NCBI GenBank assembly: GCA_015056915.1
Contig: SVFK01000015.1
Location: 1-51,843 of the forward strand
Length of the DNA: 51,843 nt
Direction: 5' to 3'
From: Lachnospiraceae bacterium
GTDB lineage: Bacteria > Bacillota > Clostridia > Lachnospirales > Lachnospiraceae
The notes beneath the pieces were generated by a model that had not been told where the DNA came from, did no database searches, and saw only the letters and a list, made by a program, of their open reading frames with translations. Made by a program: the position numbers and the translations under genes. This document shows positions 44,342 through 51,843 of the stretch, piece after piece (the stretch's first letter is position 1; the number at the start of each line of letters is the position of its first letter).

Positions 44342-45811
44342 ATGAAAAAAGGACAGGTATATGAAGGTGTTGTTAGGAGAGTTGATTTTCCCAACAAAGG
44401 TATTGTAAGTGTGGGAGAAGAGACTGTCGTAGTGAAAAACAGCCTGCCCGGTCAAAAGGTAAAGCTCTCAATTAATAAAGTGAGAAAAGGGAAGGCGGAA
44501 GGCCGACTTCTTGAGGTGATGGAAAAGTCACCTCTCGAGACAGGCTGCCCGTGTTCCCATTTTGGTGTGTGTGGGGGCTGTACCTATCTGTCCCTGCCAT
44601 ATGAGGAGCAGCTTTCTATCAAGGAGGCACAGGTTAAGAAATTATTGGACAGTGTGCTGAATCGTCAGGAGGAGCCTTATTGCTGGGAAGGAATTAAAGG
44701 CAGCCCCAAGGCCTACGAATATCGCAACAAAATGGAATTTTCTTTTGGCGATGAATATATGGGAGGCCCTTTGGCTCTCGGTATGCATAAAAGAGGTAGC
44801 TTTTATGATATTGTTACCGTGGAAGACTGTAAGATTGTGGATGGTGACTACCGTTTGATTTTAAAGACTGTCAGAGAATTTTTTGCAGAGAGAGAAGTTA
44901 CCTTCTTTCATAGATTACGCCATGAAGGTTATCTGCGGCATCTATTGGTACGCAAGGCATCCGGTACAGGTGAAATATTGGTAGCGTTGGTAACTACTAG
45001 CCAGAATCCATGGGGAATATGCGGTGAGGATGAAACATTTTCGACAGAAGAATGCAGGAACGATCAAGAGCAGGCGGCAAACAGCTTGGTTGCGGATTGG
45101 AAAGATATGCTGCTTACACTAGAGGAAACAGGACAGTTAAAAGGTCGCTTTGCAGGTATCTTGCATATTGTAAATGATTCACTGGCAGATGTGGTCAAAA
45201 GCGACCGCACGGATATTCTCTATGGACAGGACTTTTTCTATGAGGAGCTGCTGGGATTACAATTTAAAATATCCACTTTTTCATTCTTCCAGACGAATAC
45301 CTACAGTGCGGCAGTGCTGTATGAGACGGCCAGAGAATATGTGGGAGATCTGGGAGGAACGGACAAGACCGTATTTGATCTGTACAGCGGAACCGGCACG
45401 ATAGCTCAGCTAATGGCGCCTGCCGCAGGCAAGGTCATTGGTGTGGAAATCGTGGAGGAAGCAGTAGAGGCGGCCAGAAAAAATGCAGCTGCTAACGGAC
45501 TGACCAACTGTGAGTTTATAGCAGGAGACGTACTGAAGGTGCTGGATGAGGTGGAAGAGAAACCGGACATGATTATTCTGGACCCGCCTAGAGATGGTAT
45601 TCATCCCAAAGCATTACCCAAAATCATTGCCTATGGTGTGGAGCACATCGTCTACATATCCTGCAAGCCCACCAGTCTTGCAAGAGATTTGGAAGTATTC
45701 CTGGAAAACGGATATGTGGTGGAGAAGGCAGTGGCCGTGGACCAGTTTCCTTGGACTGCGAATGTTGAGACGGTATGTTTATTGTCCAAGCTTCATGAGG
45801 CGAAGGAATAG
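44342..45811 (+). CDS. rlmD: 23S rRNA (uracil-5-)-methyltransferase RlmD/RumA
   Basis: 489 residues. An N-terminal TRAM domain is followed by the iron-sulfur cysteines CPCSHFGVCGGC and a later Cys in VEDCKIVDG. The SAM-dependent methyltransferase domain has VFDLYSGTGTIAQLMAP, ILDPPRDGIHPKAL, and the catalytic cysteine in YISCKPTSLARDL. It makes 5-methyluridine in 23S rRNA (the RumA/RlmCD group in Firmicutes can modify one or two sites). ATG 44342 is chosen because the TRAM domain begins there and GGGAG lies upstream; a longer start overlaps the previous gene. Confidence 0.94.
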   Translation: MKKGQVYEGVVRRVDFPNKGIVSVGEETVVVKNSLPGQKVKLSINKVRKGKAEGRLLEVMEKSPLETGCPCSHFGVCGGCTYLSLPYEEQLSIKEAQVKKLLDSVLNRQEEPYCWEGIKGSPKAYEYRNKMEFSFGDEYMGGPLALGMHKRGSFYDIVTVEDCKIVDGDYRLILKTVREFFAEREVTFFHRLRHEGYLRHLLVRKASGTGEILVALVTTSQNPWGICGEDETFSTEECRNDQEQAANSLVADWKDMLLTLEETGQLKGRFAGILHIVNDSLADVVKSDRTDILYGQDFFYEELLGLQFKISTFSFFQTNTYSAAVLYETAREYVGDLGGTDKTVFDLYSGTGTIAQLMAPAAGKVIGVEIVEEAVEAARKNAAANGLTNCEFIAGDVLKVLDEVEEKPDMIILDPPRDGIHPKALPKIIAYGVEHIVYISCKPTSLARDLEVFLENGYVVEKAVAVDQFPWTANVETVCLLSKLHEAKE

Positions 45812-45829
45812 AGATAAGCATCTTTCTTT

Positions 45830-45865
45830 GTTGAACGACCACCCCCAAATGGTGTATCGTTCAAC
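45830..45865. other. Perfect inverted repeat after rlmD
   Basis: GTTGAACGA (45830-45838) and TCGTTCAAC (45857-45865) enclose an inner CCACC/GGTG pair. There is no T tract, so terminator function is uncertain. The only candidate start codon of the following small ORF (45849) lies inside it. Confidence 0.6.
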
Positions 45866-46088
45866 AAAATCCTCTGTAGTGTTATATCATTATTATCCAG
45901 ACAATGAAATTGTGAGTGGAGATTATAACAGTGCCAACACGAATGAATTCTGGTATTTTAATCCCGTTCCCTTGAATGATGAGGATATAGTCAACCTAGA
46001 GCAGAAGGGTACGAAAGTAGTTTCTTATGGAGAAATGCAGATATCGCAGTATCCCTTTTATCTTTATCATATGGAAAAGGCAAATTAG
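45849..46088 (+). CDS. Hypothetical small protein, probably a 5'-truncated remnant
   Basis: 79 residues rich in Tyr, Ser and Asn (SSVVLYHYYPDNEIVSGDYN, then FWYFNPVPLNDEDIVNL). No ribosome binding site precedes ATG 45849, which lies in a hairpin. An alternative ATG at 45795 would overlap rlmD by 17 bases, also without a clear site. The conserved-looking C-terminal part and poor start suggest the tail of a larger gene that has been lost. Family not recognised. Confidence 0.35.
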   Translation: MVYRSTKSSVVLYHYYPDNEIVSGDYNSANTNEFWYFNPVPLNDEDIVNLEQKGTKVVSYGEMQISQYPFYLYHMEKAN

Positions 46089-46119
46089 TTGATTTTGTTT
46101 TTAAGAGGTAAGGAAGTAA

Positions 46120-46914
46120 ATGTTAAATAGACAAGAGCGTGAAATGAAGTTCATAGCCAATTATCACACCCATACCAAAAGATGCAGGCATGCAGTGGGA
46201 GAAGACAGGGAGTATGTGGAGGCGGCTATAGAGTCGGGCTTAAAGATATTGGGATTTTCGGATCATACGCCTTATCCTACCGGTACAAATTTCAAATCAG
46301 GAATGCGAATACTTCTTGAGGATGCGGATGATTATTTTCAATCCATAACTGATTTGAAAGAGGAATACAAAAATGATATTCAGATATATGTGGGCGTGGA
46401 GGCGGAATATTTTCCGGAGCATTTTCAGAAACTGTTGGATTTCCTAAAAGATTATCCGCTGGATTATATGATACTGGGCAATCATTTTGTGCCGGATGAA
46501 CAGTATGGCACATATATTGGTGCACCCTTCACCGACAGGCAGATTCTGGAGGAGTATGCGGATAATGTTATTGCAGCCATAAAAACAGGGAAATTTGCAT
46601 ATGTTGCCCATCCGGATTTGCCGAATTATGTAGGTGAGGGAAGGGAAGAGGCATGTGGTGCGATCCTTCATAGAATCTGCAAGACTGCCAAGGAATATAA
46701 TCTTCCTTTGGAAATTAATATGCTTGGGCATGTGCGTCAGATACAGTATCCATCAGATACTTTTTTCCGGATTGCAGCAGAATATGGCAATGATGTCATT
46801 ATCGGTATGGATATTCACGATCCTAAAGACTTTTTCAATAAGGCTGCATTTAGAGATTGTATTGGATTTGCAGAAAAGAATGGACTGCATCTATTGGAAA
46901 AATTAGAAATTTAG
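46120..46914 (+). CDS. PHP-family histidinol-phosphatase-like protein
   Basis: 264 residues. PHP metal motifs in order: NYHTHTKRCRHAVGE, GFSDHTPYP, GVEAEYFPEH, ILGNHFVPDE, VAHPDLPNYVG and GMDIHDP. The pattern is that of HisK/HisJ-type histidinol-phosphate phosphatases, last-but-one step of histidine synthesis. It is not in a his operon, though an isolated hisA lies about 18 kb upstream. A role in dephosphorylating another sugar phosphate is possible. AAGAGGTAAGGAAG lies before ATG 46120; the conserved part begins with MKFIANYHTH at 46144, so that start is an alternative. Confidence 0.85.
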   Translation: MLNRQEREMKFIANYHTHTKRCRHAVGEDREYVEAAIESGLKILGFSDHTPYPTGTNFKSGMRILLEDADDYFQSITDLKEEYKNDIQIYVGVEAEYFPEHFQKLLDFLKDYPLDYMILGNHFVPDEQYGTYIGAPFTDRQILEEYADNVIAAIKTGKFAYVAHPDLPNYVGEGREEACGAILHRICKTAKEYNLPLEINMLGHVRQIQYPSDTFFRIAAEYGNDVIIGMDIHDPKDFFNKAAFRDCIGFAEKNGLHLLEKLEI

Positions 46915-46954
46915 AGAGTTATGTAATGAAAAGGAGATAAAGCAGGAGGTTTTT

Positions 46955-47386
46955 ATGAAAAGAGTAAATTTCAAAGACAATTATGTTAAATGGACGATTG
47001 GATTTATCCTTATAACGGTATTGTCGGTGATTATTACAATTAAATATAATACTGCAGATTTTTATCTGGCAAGTCTTCTGCTAACAGAAATTTTGATCCT
47101 TATTTCTGTCACAATGATTTGTGCGACGGTAGTGAGGCAGTTTAAGCCACATGTTCAGTGGTTTTCTGTAATGATAGTAGTTGACCTCGTCCTTTTATTA
47201 CCGACAATAGGATTGATGATTTATGATTTTATAGGCTACATTAACCAAGTGGCATGGTCGGGGCTGGTTGTTTTAATATTCGGTTTATTTGTTGCATTGC
47301 CACTAGTTATTATATTGATAATATGTGTCATTGTTTCCATTATATATAAGAGGACAAGGCATCAAAAAAATCTGAATGCAAACTAG
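46955..47386 (+). CDS. Hypothetical four-span membrane protein
   Basis: 143 residues with four hydrophobic segments (about 13-30, 38-58, 70-92 and 103-130) and a basic end KRTRHQKNLNAN. AGGAGG six bases before ATG 46955 is a strong site. No motif recognised. It is followed by a T-box leader with its own promoter and so is a separate unit. Confidence 0.75.
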   Translation: MKRVNFKDNYVKWTIGFILITVLSVIITIKYNTADFYLASLLLTEILILISVTMICATVVRQFKPHVQWFSVMIVVDLVLLLPTIGLMIYDFIGYINQVAWSGLVVLIFGLFVALPLVIILIICVIVSIIYKRTRHQKNLNAN

Positions 47387-47406
47387 TTTTAACATATTAC
47401 TGCCCC

Positions 47407-47435
47407 TTGACACACCTGGCAAAAAGTGCTATATT
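47407..47435 (+). promoter_or_regulatory. Promoter of the alanine T-box transcript
   Basis: TTGACA at 47407-47412 and TATATT at 47430-47435 with exactly 17 bases between. Confidence 0.8.
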
Positions 47436-47459
47436 ATGTTAAATCAATAGAGGAAAAGC

Positions 47460-47720
47460 AATGAAGGGAAATAGTACTGGTTCGGAGATTTTCAGAGAGA
47501 AGGCGGTAGGTGCGAGCCTTTATGATACCGATTAGGAAGCAGTCCCGGAGCTTTGAACCGAAAGCCTGTTTGGTAACAGGTCGCGTAGGCTTCAACGGGT
47601 TCTCCCGTTACAGAGAGAGGGTATGAAGGTACCCGGTGAGTGCAGGTTTTTCCTGAATTTAGGTGGTAACACGGATTGATATTCGCCCTAAACGTAATTG
47701 ATACGTTTAGGGCTTTTTTA
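47460..47720 (+). ncRNA. T-box leader, specifier GCC (tRNA-Ala)
   Basis: Stem I has AGTAC followed by TGGTTC, which pairs with GAACC at 47555-47559. GAAA and then GCC (47564-47566) follow, the same order as AGUAC, helix, GAAA and codon in the B. subtilis glyQS leader. I therefore read the specifier as GCC, alanine. Further hairpins are CCTGTT/AACAGG, AACGGG/CCCGTT and GGGTA/TACCC. The T-box sequence AGGTGGTAACACGG stands at 47661-47674. The terminator is GCCCTAAACGTA / TACGTTTAGGGC (47685-47713) with six T. Uncharged tRNA-Ala should favour antitermination and raise expression of the aminotransferase. Confidence 0.92.
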
Positions 47721-47783
47721 GTTATTACATAAGCTCATTCGCCAAAACTTCAGCATCAGTATATTAGAAAGAAGGATATGTTT

Positions 47784-49004
47784 ATGAAAATTTATGAAAA
47801 ATCAACTAAGCTGGATCACGTATGCTATGATATTCGCGGACCCATCATGGATGAAGCCGACAGAATGAATGCTGCAGGCATTGAAATCCTAAAGCTGAAT
47901 ATCGGTAATCCGGCGCCTTTTGGCTTCCGTGCGCCTGAGGCAGTGATTGAAGCTATGAAGGAGCAGCTTACCAATACAGAAGGATATTCTGATTCCAAAG
48001 GTTTACCGGCTGCCAGAGAGGCGATTCTTGAATATTGTAAATCCAAGAATATGCCCAATGTAACATTGGATGATATTTATACCGGAAACGGTGTCAGCGA
48101 GCTGATTACCATGTCCATGCAGGGACTTTTAAATCCCGGAGATGAGGTGTTGATTCCCTCGCCGGATTATCCGCTTTGGACGGCATCTGTGACGCTGGCA
48201 GGAGGTACGGCTGTACATTATATCTGCGATGAGGAACAGGAGTGGTATCCTGATATTCAGGACATGAGAAGCAAAATCACAGATAAGACCAAGGCTATCG
48301 TGGTGATTAACCCCAATAATCCTACCGGTTCCCTGTATCCCAAAGAGGTGCTGGAGCAGATAGTACAGCTTGCGAGAGAAAATGAGTTGATTCTTTTTGC
48401 AGATGAAATATATGACCGACTGGTTATGGATGGTTTGGAGCATGTGGCACTGGCTTCTTTGGCACCGGATTTGATGACAGTAAGCTTTAATGGTTTGTCC
48501 AAGTCACATTTGCTTGCAGGATATCGCTGTGGCTGGATGTGCTTGTGCGGTGACAAAACCCGGGCTCAGGGATACATAGAAGGAATCAAGCTTTTGTCTT
48601 CCATGAGATTATGCTCCAATGTACCGGCACAATCCCTGATTCCGGCAGCGTTGTCATGTCGGGAAGAGACAGAAAAGCTGCTGGTGCCGGGAGGAAGAGT
48701 GTATGAGCAGCGAGAATGCATTTATAATGCATTGGCAGAGATTGAGGGACTTTCCGTTGTGAAGCCCAAGGCTGCTTTCTATATGTTCCCTAAGATTGAT
48801 GTGAAGCGTTTTCATATTACGGATGATGAAAGATTTGTACTGGACTTTCTTAGGGATAAGCATATACTGTTTACCCACGGCGGAGGTTTCCATTGGGAAC
48901 AGCCGGACCATTTCAGAATCGTATATCTTCCGGATTGTAATGTGCTTTCGAAGGCTGCTGAAAGCCTGAAGGACTTCCTGTCCTATTATCAGCAGAACGT
49001 ATAA
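47784..49004 (+). CDS. AlaA-like alanine aminotransferase (class I PLP enzyme)
   Basis: 406 residues. PLP fold type I: GNGVSELI, NPNNPTGSLYP, FADEIYDRLVMDG, and the PLP lysine Lys240 in NGLSKSHLLAGYRCGW. The sequence is close to E. coli AlaA (YfbQ) glutamate-pyruvate aminotransferases. The T-box leader with an alanine specifier in front supports alanine synthesis as its main role. ATG 47784 is preferred to 47778 because AAGGA at 47772-47776 is seven bases away. An MBL-fold gene follows 45 bases after the stop. I leave the symbol blank, as alaA or alaT is not certain. Confidence 0.9.
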   Translation: MKIYEKSTKLDHVCYDIRGPIMDEADRMNAAGIEILKLNIGNPAPFGFRAPEAVIEAMKEQLTNTEGYSDSKGLPAAREAILEYCKSKNMPNVTLDDIYTGNGVSELITMSMQGLLNPGDEVLIPSPDYPLWTASVTLAGGTAVHYICDEEQEWYPDIQDMRSKITDKTKAIVVINPNNPTGSLYPKEVLEQIVQLARENELILFADEIYDRLVMDGLEHVALASLAPDLMTVSFNGLSKSHLLAGYRCGWMCLCGDKTRAQGYIEGIKLLSSMRLCSNVPAQSLIPAALSCREETEKLLVPGGRVYEQRECIYNALAEIEGLSVVKPKAAFYMFPKIDVKRFHITDDERFVLDFLRDKHILFTHGGGFHWEQPDHFRIVYLPDCNVLSKAAESLKDFLSYYQQNV

Positions 49005-49049
49005 GTGCTTCGGATGCGACAGAATATGATACGAAAGGAGTGGTGCGAC

Positions 49050-49859
49050 ATGAAGATTGTGAACCTCATGGAGGATACGCAGGGCGTGGCAGATTGTCAT
49101 TATGAGCATGGTTTGAGCTTTTATGTAGAGACTCCCCGGCATAAACTGCTGTTGGATGCAGGCGCTTCTGATAAAGTATTGGAAAATGCTAAGATACTGG
49201 GGATTGATTTAACACAAGTGGATACTCTGGTGCTAAGCCATGGTCATTATGATCATTCCGGCGGTATCCTTGCAATAGCAGAAACGAATCCGCAGATGAA
49301 CATTTATATGCAGAGGTCGGCGGGGCTCGATTATTATCATGGTGAGCGCTATATCGGGATAGATAAGGAGATTTTAAAGTTTCCATGCTTGATGCTTCTG
49401 GATGGTGACTGTCAAATAGATGAGGAGTTGTCTGTTTTTACGCATATTAAGGGCAGAAGGTTGTGGCCGAAGGGCAATCTTGCTCTGCAGAGGAAGGATA
49501 AGGCTGGTCCGGTACAGGATGATTTTGAACATGAGCAATGTCTTGTGATAACAGCAGAGGGAAAGCGGATTTTATTATCCGGCTGTGCCCACAATGGCAT
49601 TCTGAATATACTGGATCAATATCGTATGCTGTATCAGGGGGAACCGGATGTGGTGATTAGTGGTTTTCATATGGTGCAGAAGGCAGAGTATTCCAAGGAG
49701 GATGTACAAAATATTCGTGAGACGGCAAAGGAGCTTCAGAATATGCATACCAGATTCTACACGGGACATTGTACAGGACTTTTGGCATTTGACATCATGA
49801 AGGAGGTCATGGGAGAACAGCTGCAATATGTTCATTGTGGTGACAGGATAACGGTATAA
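49050..49859 (+). CDS. MBL-fold metallo-hydrolase
   Basis: 269 residues. The metallo-beta-lactamase signature is LSHGHYDHSGG, and other ligand histidines appear in LSGCAHNGI, ISGFHM and TGHCTG. The sequence resembles the group annotated as dihydropteridine (RFAP-synthase-like) MBL proteins, in which the function is unproven. AAAGGAG ten bases before ATG 49050 supports the start over 49005. The stop codon shares one base with the Nudix start, so the two are cotranslated, and both probably follow the aminotransferase on one transcript. Confidence 0.88.
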   Translation: MKIVNLMEDTQGVADCHYEHGLSFYVETPRHKLLLDAGASDKVLENAKILGIDLTQVDTLVLSHGHYDHSGGILAIAETNPQMNIYMQRSAGLDYYHGERYIGIDKEILKFPCLMLLDGDCQIDEELSVFTHIKGRRLWPKGNLALQRKDKAGPVQDDFEHEQCLVITAEGKRILLSGCAHNGILNILDQYRMLYQGEPDVVISGFHMVQKAEYSKEDVQNIRETAKELQNMHTRFYTGHCTGLLAFDIMKEVMGEQLQYVHCGDRITV

Positions 49860-50335
49860 TGGGGGAAGGAGTGAACAATCAGATGCAGGGCTATAATTGC
49901 ATTATGGTATATGACAAGACGGGAGAGGGCTTATTGTTCTGTGAACGAACAAAAGAACCTTATCAAGGGAAATACAATCTGGTTGGCGGCAAAATAGAAC
50001 CGGAAGAGGATGGCTTTGCGGCAGCCTATCGTGAATTGGAGGAAGAAACGGGTATCTTGCAAAAGCAGATAACACTGCATCATATGATGGATTTTACCTA
50101 TTACAATCAGAGGTGTTATGTGGAGGTATATGTGGGGCATTTGATAGAGGATGTGGTGCTGCGTGAGGAAAAGCATCCTCTCTGTTTTTTGAAGGTAACA
50201 GAAGAGGATTTCTTTTCTTTGGAGAAATTTGCAGGAGAGGGAAATATCGGTCATATGGTAGAGCAGGTGCGTGATTATGGGGAGGGCGTAACAGAGGAAT
50301 GTACTGCGCCGGCCATTGATATTTATTGTGGATAG
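49859..50335 (+). CDS. NUDIX hydrolase
   Basis: 158 residues. The Nudix box GKIEPEEDGFAAAYRELEEE followed by TGI fits Gx5Ex7REUxEExGU exactly. Hydrolyses a nucleoside-diphosphate-linked substrate; the sequence near the box resembles the 8-oxo-dGTP diphosphatase (MutT) group, but specificity is not determined. ATG 49859 overlaps the MBL stop (TAATG). ATG 49883 behind GGAAGGAG is an alternative that would remove eight residues before the conserved strand. The 3' end overlaps the convergent ECF gene by 13 bases. Confidence 0.9.
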   Translation: MGEGVNNQMQGYNCIMVYDKTGEGLLFCERTKEPYQGKYNLVGGKIEPEEDGFAAAYRELEEETGILQKQITLHHMMDFTYYNQRCYVEVYVGHLIEDVVLREEKHPLCFLKVTEEDFFSLEKFAGEGNIGHMVEQVRDYGEGVTEECTAPAIDIYCG

Positions 50336-50865
50336 CGTGTGGGAATCAATCCGGCACGTTCTAATGCGATGTAAAGTATAGGTATCAGAATCAGTTGAAC
50401 CAGAATACCGGGCAGGCAGGAAACAAAATAGCTGGTGACCCAAATGGACCAGGAGTAGCTTTCTCCTGCGAGGAAAAAGGCTCTGAGAATACCTGCAACG
50501 ATACGACCGCTCAGCATGGCAATCAACAGACTAGCATATAAATCAAGTGCCAGTTTGCCGGTGCGCAGAAGGTGCATAACAAGACCGGTCAGCATGCCGT
50601 ACACTGCCAATTCAACCATCATAAAGGGTAACTTGGCCATGACCGGCATAGAGGTAAGCAGGCTGGAAAGCAGTGGTCCAATAAGACCACAGAGCAGACC
50701 GTAGGGCCAGCCACAGATAATACCACACAATAGTACCGGAATATGCATAGGGGAAAATAAAGTCCCGGCATTAGGTATGCTGTGCAGAGCAACGGGAAGC
50801 ACAATGCACAGTGCAATACATACAGCGGTAATCATAAATTTGTTCATAGCAGTTAGTTTTTTCAT
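50323..50865 (-). CDS. ECF transporter S component
   Basis: 180 residues with about six membrane spans and the pattern SPMHIPVLLCGIICGWPYGL typical of a clostridial vitamin S-component group. It binds a micronutrient and works with a shared ECF module (EcfAA'T) encoded elsewhere. The ligand is not clear from sequence. GGAGG before the ATG at 50865 supports this start; the longer frame to 50907 has no site. Its end overlaps the Nudix gene tail-to-tail with no terminator between. It has a structured leader and an inverted repeat at its promoter. Confidence 0.85.
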   Translation of the reverse strand: MKKLTAMNKFMITAVCIALCIVLPVALHSIPNAGTLFSPMHIPVLLCGIICGWPYGLLCGLIGPLLSSLLTSMPVMAKLPFMMVELAVYGMLTGLVMHLLRTGKLALDLYASLLIAMLSGRIVAGILRAFFLAGESYSWSIWVTSYFVSCLPGILVQLILIPILYIALERAGLIPTRYPQ

Positions 50866-50893
50866 TTGTATATCCTCCAAAACATAAAGTATC

Positions 50894-50950
50894 GTAAAAA
50901 ACGCCACAGGGCGGATTCCTTTTCTAAGGAAATACAGCCTTCGTGGCGTT
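50894..50950 (-). terminator. Leader hairpin of the ECF S gene, attenuator-like
   Basis: On the minus strand AACGCCAC and GTGGCGTT close a structure with an inner TTCCTT/AAGGAA arm, followed by TTTTTACG. The stem lies about 40 bases before the start codon and after the likely promoter, so it would stop transcription unless refolded. A riboswitch or protein-controlled attenuator is possible; I do not recognise a known class. Confidence 0.6.
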
Positions 50951-50965
50951 TGTCAATTCTAAAAT

Positions 50966-50983
50966 AGTATACTGAAACAGTAT
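50966..50983 (-). promoter_or_regulatory. ECF S promoter -10 and overlapping palindrome
   Basis: Minus-strand TATACT at 50966-50971, overlapped by ATACTGAAACAGTAT (50969-50983), a perfect inverted repeat with six-base arms. A repressor bound there would cover the -10. The -35 is weak (TTATCT near 50989-50994). Confidence 0.45.
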
Positions 50984-51173
50984 GATTGAGATAAATTAAT
51001 ATAATGAATACTCTTCTGAGTACATATGTTTCTTCCTGAAACAATACATATCATAAATCAGAAAACGGACATTGTCAAGAAGGTGGAAACAGTTTGGGCA
51101 AGCGTTGAAAGGAACAGAAAAATATGATAAAGTGAACCCAATGACAACATAAAATTTGAAGAGGGTAAAACAG

Positions 51174-51683
51174 ATGATTATTTTGATAATGGGAGCATCA
51201 CATACGGGCAAGACTGCGCTCGCTCAGAAAATGCTCGAAAAATACAAATATCCCTATTTATCCATAGACCATTTGAAAATGGGTTTAATCCGAAGTGGGA
51301 ATACAGAGTTGACTCCGACAAGTGATGACTCTGACTTAACAGCATATTTATGGCCAATCGTTTGCGAAATGATAAAAACTGCCATAGAAAACGAGCAGAA
51401 TCTAATTGTCGAGGGGTGCTATATTCCTTTTGATTGGGCCAAGGACTTTGAAATGGACTATCTTGATAATATCAGATATTATTGCCTCGTGATGAGCGAA
51501 AATTATATAAGAAATCACTTTGACGACATCAAGCGTTATGCAAGTGTCATTGAAGAACGGATGGACGATGAGGAGTGCACTTTGGAAAGTGTGTTAGCGG
51601 ATAATGCACAGAATTTAAGGCTTGCACAGAAACATAATGTACACTATGTGCTTATTGAGGATAGATACGAAATTGATTTTTGA
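51174..51683 (+). CDS. P-loop kinase-like protein
   Basis: 169 residues. Walker A GASHTGKTALAQ near the start, then IDHLKMGLI and LIVEGCYIPFDW (a Walker-B-like strand with a hydrophobic run into E-G-C), and a helical end. The pattern matches small adenylate-kinase/2-phosphoglycerate-kinase-like P-loop proteins with unknown substrates. ATG 51174 follows GAGGG by about eight bases; an in-frame TTG at 51156 is rejected. A promoter TTGAAA (about 51101) with a 17-base spacer and TAAAGT fits. Confidence 0.8.
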   Translation: MIILIMGASHTGKTALAQKMLEKYKYPYLSIDHLKMGLIRSGNTELTPTSDDSDLTAYLWPIVCEMIKTAIENEQNLIVEGCYIPFDWAKDFEMDYLDNIRYYCLVMSENYIRNHFDDIKRYASVIEERMDDEECTLESVLADNAQNLRLAQKHNVHYVLIEDRYEIDF

Positions 51684-51843
51684 AAATTATGGAGAGATGA
51701 TATGAAAAATGCGTTAAAGGAGCATTCCTGTTAAGTAACAAATAACGGGTTTGCAAAAAATGAGTGCCTACCATAGAATAATGATTGTTAACTTGGCGGT
51801 TAATAAAAATCATTGTTCAGAGGAGACACCCACAAATGAATTA
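51684..51843 (+). other. Intergenic end of window with a tiny ORF and a cut gene start
   Basis: ATG 51702 with GGAG upstream encodes only MKNALKEHSC before TAA 51732; it may be a relic. An inverted repeat AATGATT/AATCATT lies at about 51779-51814. At 51836 an ATG preceded by AGAGGAG begins a gene that runs off the window after two codons. Nothing can be said about its product. Confidence 0.4.

Noticed and set aside
47550..47552. GCT as the T-box specifier codon
   Set aside because: It lies 5' of the GAACC arm; by comparison with the glyQS layout the specifier follows GAACC-GAAA, which gives GCC at 47564-47566. Both would be alanine.
51836..51843. Start of an insertion-sequence transposase at the window end
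   Set aside because: Only two codons are visible; nothing supports a product.

Overview
This window reads as chromosome of an anaerobic Bacillota, most likely a Lachnospiraceae/Clostridia member. I base this on strong AGGAGG-type ribosome binding sites, a class III (Firmicutes-type) fructose-1,6-bisphosphatase, YerC/TrpR-like and DUF1836 proteins, an alanine T-box and a lysine riboswitch. Species cannot be fixed from the sequence alone. No rRNA, tRNA, CRISPR array or complete insertion sequence was found.

Layout. (1) 1-3230: tail of an ABC-2 exporter operon (ATPase cut by the window edge, two permeases, CPBP protease). (2) 3231-4470: a decayed strip with a probable IS30 transposase fragment, an unexplained structured RNA-like segment, and a Fic gene broken by an internal deletion and a frameshift. 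(3) 4438-11479: a self-contained signalling operon. It has a near-consensus promoter with a palindrome in its spacer, a 19-codon leader ORF, a terminator, two tandem membrane-anchored BMP-family binding proteins, a hybrid histidine kinase with an Hpt domain, and a 7TM/HD-GYP/REC protein. This is the most unusual system here: BMP receptors without a transporter, apparently wired to c-di-GMP hydrolysis. (4) 11796-18188: two small unknown genes, a sugar-type ABC transporter (ATPase, two permeases, a binding protein anchored at both ends) and an OB-fold-like lipoprotein.

(5) 18242-25774: housekeeping: typA, a tandem-OB SSB-like protein, a corrinoid adenosyltransferase homologue, the lysine riboswitch with dapA and dapB, and fbp. 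(6) 25852-32199: an Asn/Gly/Thr-rich lipoprotein, sppA, an RDD protein, an isolated eukaryotic-type hisA, a cold shock protein, a PTS-IIC-like membrane protein, a degenerate M23 protein paired with a bactofilin, and yerC behind a perfect palindrome. (7) 32434-41692: a DUF1836 regulator, a YcdX-type PHP phosphatase, an orphan NMT1/SsuA-like lipoprotein, an HTH protein with a cysteine cluster, then an SPFH zinc-ribbon protein, a membrane zinc-ribbon protein and a 1200-residue PAS/GGDEF/EAL protein.

(8) 41736-51843: pcrA, a small acidic membrane protein, rlmD, a possible gene remnant, a histidinol-phosphatase-like PHP protein, a small membrane protein, a T-box leader (specifier GCC, alanine) in front of an AlaA-like aminotransferase, an MBL hydrolase, a Nudix hydrolase, a convergent ECF S component with its own attenuator-like leader, a P-loop kinase-like protein and an intergenic tail.

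The amino-acid control elements agree with their genes: lysine controls dapA, and uncharged tRNA-Ala controls alanine transamination. Cyclic-di-GMP recurs as a theme, with a likely hydrolase at 9.4-11.5 kb and a bifunctional-looking synthase/hydrolase at 38.1-41.7 kb.
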